64,000 nt of DNA from Agrocybe praecox. Taxonomy: Eukaryota; Basidiomycota; Agaricomycetes; Agaricales; Agrocybaceae. The stretch is taken from the NCBI GenBank assembly GCA_964017145.1, contig OZ024844.1:186001-250000 (forward strand), written 5' to 3'. The notes beneath the pieces were generated by a model. It worked only from the letters and a program-made list of their open reading frames with translations, was not told the origin of the DNA and ran no database searches. This document shows positions 46,615 to 57,541 of the stretch, piece by piece. The number at the start of each line of letters is the position of its first letter. Within the stretch, counting starts at the first letter, position 1. A program made the position numbers and the translations under genes.

Positions 46615-47447
46615 TTAACAGTTATCTGTGGAATTATGAATCATCTTCATAAAATGGCCCTTCCCGCCATCCATATGTGGCATCAGCTTGTTAATCTCTT
46701 CCCAGAATAATGTGGTTGTCAAGTATGCCGCGTGGTGCTTTTCCGAATTTCATTTCAGATAAACCGAGCGTATTGAGAAGTAGTGAGGATTTTCACATAC
46801 TTGTCGTGTCTCCCAGCCTAAAATGTACCACGACATCCGCTCGTCGTTAATGGCTGTACCCCATGATCCCCCTACGAAACCCTCCGCTTGGTAGCAATCC
46901 GTGAAGGTTTTCTCCAGCGAGTCGGCAATTTCGCTTTTAGGTGTTTTCCCGCTCTCGTGGAGGAAACACTGAAGAATTGTGACCAATACAGATAATAAGC
47001 AATGTCAAAGAGATCATTTAGGCAAGTTACGGTTTGGAATTATTCTTACCAACTCAACAAGAGGAGATGTCAATCCAATCTTCAGATCGCTCGTGTCGTT
47101 GAACGGAATATACCATGACTCCGGTGTGCCGCTTGAGTCCAACCCATTCACTGCATCTCTAAAGCCTTTTGACTGGCTAACACCTTTTGCTTTATCCCAA
47201 TCTGCAATCGTGTTATAGATGTAACTTTGACGTCACTCTGCTTTCACTGAACTAACGCACTAAGAACCCAAAATAACAATTTCTTGTCGTCGTTATCCTC
47301 GCCATAATACTGTTCTTTGACCCCGAGGTCGACAGCGATCTTCCTGGCATGGGAAAATGCAGCCCCGCCCGTCAAGCTCCGGCCAGCAAGCGTAGAAGAG
47401 GCATCGATAGTGAGTTTGATGATTTCACAAATAATGGGTGATGCCAT
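46615..47447 (-). CDS. ABM-like (dimeric alpha/beta barrel) protein
   Basis: Model on the complement: exons 47261-47447, 47050-47201, 46801-46968 and 46615-46737, 209 aa. Two repeats are visible. The first has EIIKLTIDAS, KKLLFWVLNWDKAKG and an Ser-Phe-ending helix. The second has SWGTAINDERMSWYILGWETR followed by HHAAYLTTTLFWEEI. The pattern of a strand ending in W(D/E) followed by a helix with H and F matches the fungal antibiotic-biosynthesis-monooxygenase-like fold duplicated in one chain. Such proteins can be monooxygenases or stress proteins; no cofactor residue can be named here, so activity is open. The 3' end is about 180 bases from that of the 7TM gene, in convergent orientation. 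Confidence 0.65.
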
Positions 47448-48169
47448 AAGGAAGTGGGGATTATCTTGACGTTTTAACTCACCTTTTATAAATTGGGGGA
47501 CGGATCGAATTCATAAGCCTCTCGTTATTCTTTCTTCCGATACTCACGGGAGCACCAAGCTCTCGTCAGCATATATCAAGCGATCACAGAGTCTAAGCCT
47601 AACAAGATAAACTTTCGTGTGAATTTTTGTGTTCTAAAAATTTCAACATTGTTGATGACCAATGCGGAGAGTCGAGGTTGACTCGAGCAGGATGTAAATA
47701 GCTCCACCTATACCTTCTTTGCAAGTTGATTAGATATGAATTATGGGATCTAATTCACACTGGTTCTTGGTTCATATAGATTTTCGAGGGATTAAGCAAG
47801 GATTATGGTTTATAAATTCTCCTTACACGTTCACGAAGATTCTTGCTACTTAACAAGAGTCATAGGTTTTACGCGATGAAGTATTTAGGTCAACGCGTCA
47901 AGAGTTCGCAAGCGCCACGTGACCGTGACATACTATCGGGTGAATTAGTGTTTGGCACTGTTATTGTCTCTTCCTCTTACGCCCTATCACCTCTATCAAA
48001 TAACCCCTGTCCTGTTTTGTATTTTGTCTTCCCTAATCGGGAATCACGTTGCAAAAACGTTCCGCCGCATCAGGCCCACCCAGAAAATGCGCCTTTCGAA
48101 CTCGAACCACGACCGCGGAGCATGAGAGAAAAGGAGTACGCCCACGCACTTTGACTCCAGTAGCTCAAC
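47448..48169. other. intergenic, 0.7 kb
   Basis: No gene supported; it lies upstream of the minus-strand ABM-like gene and a possible small plus-strand gene. Confidence 0.45.
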
Positions 48170-48529
48170 ATGCTACAACTTGAAAACGCCCGAAACAAAG
48201 TCGTCGACATTCTGAACACACTCTACCAGCATTTACTGCTTTTACTCCCTCCCGCTCGCGTTCGCTTAATTGAAGAAGACCTCAAATACGAACTGCTCGA
48301 AGACGGATACCCTTACCTACGCTGCTGCCTTGACCTCTCTTGTGAAATCTGCCAAAAAAACATCTTACGGTCAGTACAACAATCACGTTGAAGACGAGCG
48401 CCTTGATGACCAACGAGGATCTACCATGGATATATAAAGAGGAATCTCGCCGAAGCAGTCCCGAGCCGCAGATCCTTGAAGGAGGCAATGTTGGAAGACG
48501 CGATCGAGGACTTACGCATGGGAAACTAA
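48170..48529 (+). CDS. possible small protein
   Basis: Tentative two-exon model, 48170-48369 and 48418-48529, 103 aa. The first exon reads as a helical stretch (VVDILNTLYQHLLLLL, RVRLIEEDLKYELLEDGYPY) ending in a CEICQK motif. The second ends in a helix LKEAMLEDAIEDLRMGN. Splice signals are acceptable but nothing confirms the model. A longer downstream frame (48388-48813) in another phase is an alternative and cannot be joined to it. Unknown family. Confidence 0.3.
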
Positions 48530-49083
48530 ACTTGGCGACTCTACTCACTGGCTTCTTCACAAGGGATTCAGAACATCCAGCAGGAACGATAGTAAACCGG
48601 AGTCCCTACGACCCGAACCTACTCCTCATGCAACGATTTGCCAATATTGCAACTCGTTCTCAAGAAAGTCTGATGACCCAAGTACGCCTGTATTATGATT
48701 TATTTCAAGAGATTCCAGTGGCTGGAGCACTATGCTCTACGTTCGTGTTTCCCAGGTATAGTTTTCACCCCTACTATATCACTATATCTGTCGTTAAGCT
48801 ATCTCCCCCTTGAAAGGTGTCATGAGCTCGATTGGAGTGTTTTGCTTTTTGCTTTGTGGGGATTTAGTACCTAAACTAACCTCGTGTTCCCGAAGTAAAA
48901 TGTTCTTTGCTGCTTTGTCCAGGCTTCAACAGAGCCGAATTCAAACATAATATTCCATGGTCATATTCCGCGGTAAGAATTTAGGAAATCTCCTGACTTA
49001 AGCGCCGCGGACGGCCCAGCACCTAAATTTAGCGCTTAACAGCGCGTCAAAAGTGTATTAACTGAACTACTGGACCCAATGAA
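48530..49083. other. intergenic, 0.55 kb
   Basis: No supported gene; the 3' flank of the NACHT gene lies at its right edge. Confidence 0.4.
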
Positions 49084-51686
49084 TTACGGGACTGCCTTCA
49101 TGTATTTTTTAATCTCGACCTCCCATCTCCCATCTTCGACCTTGAAGAGGAATGGGTTTGCACACAGGAGATTTTGTAGGTGTGTATTGTTTGGGAAAAG
49201 AGAAAGAATGGAAAGTATAGCATCCATGGCGTATTCGATGCCATGGCGTTGATCTACATTGATGTAGCCTTTGTCATTCTTACAAGTGCTATCGAATTTC
49301 TTGTATGCATCTCTAAAAATCCTCAGTGAGTCATCAAATACCAAGCGATAGAAGCTCAATCACTCGCCTGCTTATCGAAAGTATCATTTCTGTCGCTAAA
49401 TCGACATAATCTGATACACACCTATAATGCTCTTTTGAACGTGAGAAATCTGTGAGAAATTCTCCAAAAAACCTGTTGTTAAAGCCATGACTAGCTCGTG
49501 AAGAAATAGGTAGCTTAGTTCCTGGATAAAGTGAGTCATTCACGAAATTTGGGAAATAGAAGTTGCGGAAGAAATAAGGGGGTAAAGCAATTGCCGTAAG
49601 GACCAGGTCTATTTTTCTTTTCGAATTATCGTGTCTGAACGTTTCATAAAGACGAGATATGGTGGAATGTAAGAAGGAATCAAGTCCAGCTGTAAACCGC
49701 CTGCAAATGCAGCGGTCATACTCATGCATCTGGCTCGGACACTATATACGAAACAATTAGTAGTAGAAGGTATAGAATAACGTCAGTAGAAATTGGATGC
49801 ATACGTGGTCTCCTATCCATACGATAAAATCACCGAAATTGTAGTTAAATTTGACTGGATTATCGGGGATGCCATGTAAATCGATACGATTAAGGCATTC
49901 GATGTACCTCGCAAAATCGAGGACCTTCAATTTGGCGAGGGTAGCCATGCTTAATGGATATGCCGAGCAACAGAGTTCAGGAAATTTCAAGAAGGATAGA
50001 GTAACCACGGGAGTCTTCAGCGTTACATCATCCATCTACAAATGTACTGAGATCAGCGAAAAATCATCCTGATGTGCATGTAATCTCATATTACCGTATC
50101 GTTCGACATATATTTAAATATGTTTTCCAAACACTGCTCTGCAAGCCGAGCAAACGCTTTGGTTTTATCAAGATGAAACTTTCCTGATCTCGACATGTCG
50201 AGTAAATAGTCCTCGAGAGAGGCGTGTAAGATGCGCAAATTGTCGTCCTCGTCCCTGAGTGGAATATGAACCAGTGACTGTACATCTGCGAGAAACCCAT
50301 ATATTGATCCGTTCTCGTATCCCCAAAATGCCTCGAGTGAACCTAGGGTTGTGTGTCGCCAAGGCAGCTTTGAACGAGACCGAGTAAGAAGAGCGAACAC
50401 GAATGGGTTCTTGAGAAAGAAAATATAAGCGAGGATATTATGGATATGCGTGATATAGGAAGGTTCGACAGAATCGAGGATGCAATTGTACAGTGCATCC
50501 AGCTCTGCGAAAGGTGTGTGATGTCCGGCCGGCTTTGAGTTGAGTATAATGTCGAGTCGATCCACTGGGTTCCCGCGGCAGTCTTGAACAAACTTGATGA
50601 CAGTAGAAGCATATATAAATTGGCCGCTAGCTTTCCGTAGAATATGCTGCACGGCAAAAATATTCGGCCAGTCCGGAGGAATGTATCGTGCCATGCGATG
50701 CGTGTCTCTGATTTGCTGAAGTTTCTGTGTCAAATATAGTCTTATATCGTCGTCCGCCCTGTAATCCACATCCAGCGCCAAAAGGTGTGTTACTTCTGAT
50801 AAAGAGCGTTGATAAAATGTGTTCTTTATTTCGCACTCTGGTCGACTTGCGATAAGGCAAAGTAGGGGATACCGAAGCTTGGATAGGTGTGTCGACAACA
50901 CTGAGAGTATGTATATCTGCTTCTCCCTCCCTTCGCACTCGTCTAATCCATCAATGATCAATACGGAAGTACGCCTGCTATCAAAGATATCGGCAGACTC
51001 TGATAACACCTCTAGTGGCTGAACTATCAGGGCGACCATTTGGGATTCGAGGTTTCTGGAAAATATAGTTGGGTCCATTTCAATGACGCTGCAAATATGT
51101 TGCTTGAGTTCGGGGATCGTCATCGCAAGCTGGTATACTAGCGTTGCAATGAGCCCATCGCACTGCATTTCACCACGACCCATCTTGGAGAAGAAGAACG
51201 CTGCGGCGTTTATACCCAGCTTTTGCCTTAGCTGCTCTGCAAATGTATGAGTAATAGATGATTTCCCTGCACCGGCTGCGCCGAATAGCCACAGAATGGG
51301 TTTCCCATTTTCTGTGGACTCTACCCATTCTATTAGCCTCTGGATGACTGCCTGTCTCGTCCCTTCGTGGCATCTCGGAGCGTCGTATCTCTCGGCGGAG
51401 TCCAGCAACGCATTCGTAGATATGTTGGCCCTTAAGATGCCCATAGCTATGGGGCGTTTAAGAATATTTTTCGTGTTAGAACCAGTCATCTTGAGAAGAG
51501 GAGCTCACCTTCCACTTGATGGCTTGCATCAATCGAATTGAATGTCCCTCCGTGTATCGTGAGGAATTTCGCAGCGGTGAACATGACAGTATAGGTAGAA
51601 ATGTAGGTGTCGTGTTTGGGTTTAATGACTTGAGTGATGCCATTAAGAGACGGCCCTGGGCCTGCATAGCCTTTCTGTTGTGGCAT
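49084..51686 (-). CDS. NACHT-domain STAND protein, complete
   Basis: Model on the complement: exons 51509-51686, 50095-51446, 49805-50035, 49422-49741 and 49084-49312, 769 aa. A short N-terminal region includes FTAAKFLTIHGGTF, the beta-strand motif that precedes NACHT in many mushroom proteins. It is followed by LLDSAERYDAPRCHEGTR, the P-loop GAAGAGKSS (residues 115-123) and Walker B LIIDGLDEC (222-230), then a helical region ending in LRILHASLEDYLLDMSRSGKF. The last 260 residues form a fungal C-terminal module without obvious WD, TPR or ankyrin repeats. Such STAND NTPases are inferred to act in non-self recognition or regulated cell death in fungi. The C-terminal sensor here is unassigned. 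Confidence 0.82.
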
Positions 51687-54171
51687 TGGTTCTCGTAGTA
51701 AAAATAGAGCTATACCAATAGCAACAAGAACAGATGAGGGACCTATCAGGGTGGCAGATGATCAATTTTCGTATAACTTCTAGTTATAATACACATGCCC
51801 GCCGTCCGTCAACAGCAATAACCGTTATTATACGGAAACCATTCTGATACATCAGGCGCTAAACTTGTAAACTTGGCACTTCAGAGGACCGTCATCTACG
51901 GCTTGCTGACGAACGGTACAGAAGAAGAAAGCCTGCCACTCGACTGAACATCCAATTTGGCCTGCGAGCGATTTCGCGAAGTACAGCTTGGGCAGCTATC
52001 TGGTTTGTGAACTGCTGATAAAGGAGAATCAACATGAGTACTAGTCGGGTCATGACATGTCACCAAAGTATAGTTACTGTACTGTTGAGGATAACCGTGG
52101 CTTTTTTGCGAATTGAATTTGTATGGATCAAATCATGAAAGAAAATCAATGTAACAAAAAATGAGATTCTGACTTAACACACTAAGAAGGATTTAACGTA
52201 CGGTTGTGTGCAAGTTTGGCTGCATCCTGGAGGCACGCAAGTAGCTGGATGGGAAGGGCTGAAACGACATCTGGGAGAGTCACAAGGAATCTGCACGGAA
52301 AAGACGTCGCTCGGTCATCACTCTTGATGGCTCAGTGCTTAATACGTACGATTTCATCGGGCTGAGAAATGTGAGTGGGGAGTTTAGACAGAAACGAGGA
52401 CAAAAGATGAGACCTACCAGAGGCACCAGGTGACCGCATTTATAAATGTATGTAACCCTATAGGAAGGAGGTAAGGAGCGACTGTAGCGTTCTACTCTAC
52501 CATACTACTCACTGACGCCACCGACACATCGTCTTCGTGAGTCTTCGTACAGAGGAAAACAAGAGCGAGAGTGGCTGTGCAACCTTCTATTTGGAAGACA
52601 TCTGTTGGACCAAGGTAGATATAGCCATGAAAATAAACGACACCCTTCTTTCTATTGTTATGTCCTTGGTGAGTAGAGGTAGAGGGACTGGTGACACCGG
52701 CGAACACTTACTCAGAACGAACAAAATGATGCGCAGTAATGCAGGACTTGCATTGGTTGTCTATTGATATTAAGAGATATGAGCTTATCTTGATATTTCA
52801 AAAATATGGATTCGGCTTTGTTTCGCGGCATTCAAATCCAGCGGGGGCTTGAGAAGTAGCACTGAGAGCAAGACCACTTCGTCTCACCATCACAAGATCG
52901 TTCAGAAGAACGCACAACGTTCAACACAGATTATGTTCACAGCAGAGCAGCTCACACGACACAAAGATGGCGATGATTCCGATGACTTTATGATGTTTAA
53001 CTTCGAGAGAGCGACGCAACATCTGAGCATAGATAGGTTTAATTCGCCAAACTATCAGCACTCCGCCTCGCTATGCAAATACACAGTACTCACGAAGGGA
53101 AAAACCAAAACCTCGACTGACTCGAAGCGCCATACGTATACTGTCGGAAAACTATTCAAGAGAGGATCATAAACCCACGGACTTGCACTGAACGTACATT
53201 GGGCTGCAGCACTTATTAAGGATATGACAAAAAAGAGAGGTTGAGCACATACGGCGAGATTATCGACCCTTCATATTGAACTTGAAGCTTGAAGTTCCAA
53301 GGGCCATCGAGGCGGGAGCGCAGACCTCGACCTTAGAGAAGAAAATCAAAGAAAATCAAACGCCTTTGGCCAATCGCAACAAAAAGAAAATGCAAGTAAA
53401 AATTAGAATTATTACATACATTACTTCCTTGAAAATAAGAAAAGAAATAGAATGGGATAGGACGATGGGCCGGCATTCGAGTGACACTAAGGCCAACTTG
53501 CAGCCTTGGAAAAGATACATCTTCACGAAACATATGTATGTGCTTGCATGAACGTATAAAGTCGACGGAATAACGGGGGTTACAGGACGAGGCCTGGGAG
53601 GATCAAGAGAAAAAATAGAAAGAAGGGAAGAAAGGAAAATAAAGATTGAAAATTATGCAAATTGGATTGTGAGAAGCAAGCAATGACGAATTGTTGTATA
53701 TGTATGGAGGAGAGAGAGACACAGAGGGCAAAAAAATCATCACAAGTCATGGCAGAGTCGTAATCGATAAGAGAAAAATAAGAAAAAAGATCAGGAGGAA
53801 GGGGGAGGTGGAATGCAAAAAAGAAAAAGATAGGTGACGATGGGTCAGGGGAAATTGTATCCTCTATTATACAACATACGTATGTTTCAATTGGAGAGTT
53901 TCTCTATGTATGTGTTCGAAGAAAAGTTGGTTATTGAAGCCATTATCGCCCTTCAAAGGAGAAGGGAAAGAGAACGACTTGTGAAAACCCCATGGATAAA
54001 GAAAATAAGGGGTAGATGTAGGAGTAGAGTTGCACTGCCAACATAAAGGTTGATTTCCGTCCAAATCCAAACTGAAAAGAAAAGAAAGCCCCCCAAAAAA
54101 GTAGGCAGCTATGGCCATACGCAACCAGAATGAAGTTGAAAGAGAAAAGGAGGACCGCATCACCACCCGCA
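51687..54171. other. intergenic, 2.5 kb
   Basis: No supported gene. Between about 52490 and 52810 the minus strand holds short hydrophobic frames (for example FIFMAIST) resembling a decayed membrane-protein gene, but no exon chain could be built. From about 53330 to 54170 the plus strand is purine-rich, that is, pyrimidine-rich on the sense strand of the Shugoshin gene, and is probably its long 3' untranslated region. A CTTGAAGCTTGAAG motif lies at about 53280-53293. Confidence 0.4.
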
Positions 54172-56446
54172 TCAGATAGCCATACTATGCCTTCTTATAT
54201 CCTCCATTGCAGCTACCGCAGCAGCAGCAGCGCTCCTCTTCGGTGGAGCCTTCCGTCTTCCTTCCACATTAATCCACAAGCTCGAGTCGGTGCTGCTCTT
54301 CCGGCTGCCTACGTATTCCGCATCTGCTTCGGCACCGTCACTCTCGTCCTCCTCGTCGCTCATCAGAAGCTGCGGCCGCGATTGTTTCTTCTTCATGGTC
54401 ACGGCAGCAGCATGAGACGAAGACGACGAAGTAGTTATTGATGATGATGAGACGATGGTCGAGCCGGAAGTAGTAGAACCAGTCGTCCGAGTTGGTGGGC
54501 CTGGTGAGTACATAGCGGCAGCCGAGCCAGGTCGTGACACAGGCAGTGGAAAGTGTTCAGGGTTAATAAAATTGCCGTTTGTTCCTCTTAGGGGGAGAGG
54601 TACGTGTTGGGAAATAGGGAGAGGATTTCCACCATATGATGAAGAACTTTCAAGTGATGAACGAGCTTCTGTGTCGGCATCGGCGTCATTACCTATATCG
54701 AAACCGTTGCCGTTGGACTGGGATGATGTAGAGGAGGAAGTGGAAGAAGGCTTGTAAGTGTTATGGGTCATAATTGCCGCTGCTGACGACCGTTTCTTGC
54801 GTATCGGTTCGCTTCCTGGTGGTGGGTCTGGTTTGCGCATTTTCCTGATAGTTGTTCGTGTCATTAACGCAAGAACAAAGTTCAAAGAATGGGAATCAGC
54901 TGGGGACATACGTGTTCAATTTGGGTTCCGCATAGTTGACGCTCTTCCTCGTCCTTCGTTCGCGACTTCCTACTCCGTTCTGATTTCCTTCAGGATCTGG
55001 CGCAGGACTTGAAGACCCACGTGACGTGGGAGCAGAGCCTACTGGAGAAACAGGCCGTAGGAATTGCCGTGCAGGTGAAAGAGTTGCTTCATTGTCGATC
55101 TGTTCGTGTACTATTTTTTTTGTAAAAACCCATCAGCTAATTGGATCGCAGAAGAAGTAACAAAGGTTTACCATTGCTGTCAATAGGCTGCAGTGCCGTT
55201 CGAGGTATTGTCATCTCCTTCACCTTGGATTTAAGAATTTCTGACGAATCTACCTCATTACGTTCCTGCATTCGCTTTTTCTCTCGTGGCTTTGACGATG
55301 ATTCTTCGTGCATGTTATCTCTTTCACTACCCAAGTCCCGTTGCTCTTTTGTCTTGCTCTTCCGTTTTTTGGGCGTCGAGCTGATATACGCATCATACTG
55401 TTCAGCATCTTGCTCAATAGCGGCCACATCCCATTCTCCATGGACAGCAGCAAATTCCTCTGCTTCTTCTGCTCGGCCGGCCTCTAAACGAATCGGAGAG
55501 CCGAATGCTGGACTAGCCGATCGTGGTACGGACAACGCCTCTGTGTTCACGTTTAGAAGGCCACTCTGCCGCCGAATCGTTTTACGCGATTTGCTTCCTG
55601 CAGACAAGATATTTGATATGCCTGGTTCTGAAGGGTCTATTATCGTCGAAGAAGGGGTGGGTGAGGGTCCGCGAGTGGGTAACGGTAGCTTTGAAGCAGA
55701 TAAACGGGGTTTAGACTTGGATTTCTTACGGGGTGGCGTTGCCTGTTTCTCTGTTTCCTCCGAAGATTCAATGGGTTCCTCATCTTCTAGTATTCCTGGC
55801 ACATCGGGCGGTCGAGATATGCGATTTGAAATAGGGCTTCCATTTTCAACGTCCAGCATCGGAGGTCGCTTTGCCCTTGGAGATGGTGGTGTCATTGGCA
55901 ATGAACCAGGTGTATCCTTTATGTTGTGTGTTTCGCGGAGGTATATCAAGTGCTTTGCGAGATTTTGTGACTATGAAAGAGCAAGTATTCCGTTAAAAAC
56001 CGCCGTGCCGTGCTATTGACCATGAGAATAACACGCACCGCAGCTTCTGCATCGGCTAAAACTTTCCAGGACTTTTCGCGCTCGCGCTTAAGCTGTGAGG
56101 AAAGGGCGATCTCTGAGGCTCTTAATCTCAGGTTCTCGACATAAAGCATGGAAATCTGAGCATTCAACTCCTCGATGCGGACACTCAGTGTCGAATTAAG
56201 TCTATAGATCCTTGATTATTAGACCAGGGTTATCTTTCCAAGAGATAAGATACGCACTTTGTGATATGTTTATTGGCGAGCAGAAATTTCTTCTTGACTT
56301 TTCGAGAAAATAACCATAACACTCCAGTTAAGCTCGTGTTCCGTTCGGAGATGAATAAACCTATGCAAGCACGTACAATTCTCAAACTCAAACAGGGCAT
56401 CGTTCTGCCTCACACCCAGTGACGAGCGCGACTCCCTCCTACTCAT
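54172..56446 (-). CDS. SGO1: Shugoshin
   Basis: Six exons on the complement: 56377-56446, 56258-56297, 56039-56201, 55172-55970, 54912-55110 and 54172-54844; 647 aa. The N-terminus reads MSRRESRSSLGVRQND, then the coiled coil FKKKFLLANKHITKLNS, IEELNAQISMLYVENLRLRA, the Shugoshin N-terminal domain that dimerises and binds PP2A. The C-terminal Shugoshin motif is split by an intron: RRTRKSVNYAEPKLNT (about residues 409-424) and KMRKPDPP, the basic SGO motif that binds phosphorylated histone H2A. The middle is disordered and the tail is Ser-rich. Shugoshin protects centromeric cohesin from separase, by recruiting PP2A in the nucleus. The gene is complete and its structure is normal. Confident identification from both ends. 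Confidence 0.93.
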
Positions 56447-57541
56447 CTCTCTTATCGCTTTTCTCGCTGAGATCGTGTGGAAGGACGGTGGAAGGATTGC
56501 ATAAACCCCAAAACAGACGTGCGGGAACTCGAACAACAATAGGCTATCACGTGACCTGCACTCCACTCGTGAATTGGACTCCGCATTTGGAAACCGCGCG
56601 ATTGAAAATCCACCAATCCATTTCCACGTCAAGTCAACATCGAGTCAAAGGCATCATATGGGGTCAAAAAAGGGCAGATGACTACTTGTTTAAGGGCGTA
56701 GGCCAAGGCACTTCACTACATCTTGATTCTTGGCCATCGGGACGTATGTAGAGCGCCTAGCTAGTAACATAAATATAATACGTTTATAAGTGACACTCAA
56801 GCTTATGCAAAACTCAAATGTCAACTTATTGTTCGATATCTTGATAATTGGATCGCCCTTGCTTATTATCTGAGAAAATGGTTCTCTACCATAATAAATG
56901 CGCTCATTCTGCTTCGTTTTCTGTATGACATAGATTAGGACCCAGAAAGATGAAACGCAGCTGGGCACCGTCCCAGTGAAGCCCGGCGTCTAATAGGTTT
57001 ACATCAAATAAGACGTGATTGTTGGGACAAGCTACTGTTCTTGATAAATATTTGCATGAACCTTATACTTTTACTGATATTGCCATTTGAACAGGATTCA
57101 GTATGATCTATCTAAATCAAGGGTGTGCATGTCCTACTATTTCGACCGGATATTCCGCAAGTGCTTCATTGACTTCACATGCATTCTATGAAGAGAAGTT
57201 CAAACAGAAAAAGATGAGGTTCTACCGGAGAATTGCGGGGCCATGCATGCTCTTACATATATACATAGAGTGTTAAGAAAATGTAATAAATCAACAAATC
57301 TTGTACATAACCAAGGTAATAATCAGTTTCGTAGATTCCATCAGTAAGCTTGCAACAACAAAGCCATCGAAATATTGCAGTACAACTTATGGTACACAAA
57401 GCACGATAATAGTTACACAGTGGGGGTACTCTTCTTTGCTATTTTTTCTTATCTGTACCCTCTAGCTCATCAGAGTAGAGAAGGCAGGGATGGATTTCGC
57501 TCCAGACATGTTAGAAGTAGGCCTATCGAGGCGATCATCTG
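56447..57541. other. intergenic, 1.1 kb
   Basis: Between two minus-strand genes. It holds the promoter of Shugoshin and the 3' flank of the cyclase gene. No other gene supported. Confidence 0.45.

Noticed and set aside
48388..48813. 141-aa plus-strand frame
   Set aside because: It conflicts in phase with the small gene model at 48170-48529; neither is well supported, and this one has no start context.
52492..52810. Possible decayed membrane-protein exons on the minus strand
   Set aside because: A few hydrophobic stretches were seen, but no exon chain with consistent phase could be made.
55141..56019. 292-aa frame on the plus strand
   Set aside because: It is the antisense of the Shugoshin exons, which have clear protein motifs on the other strand.
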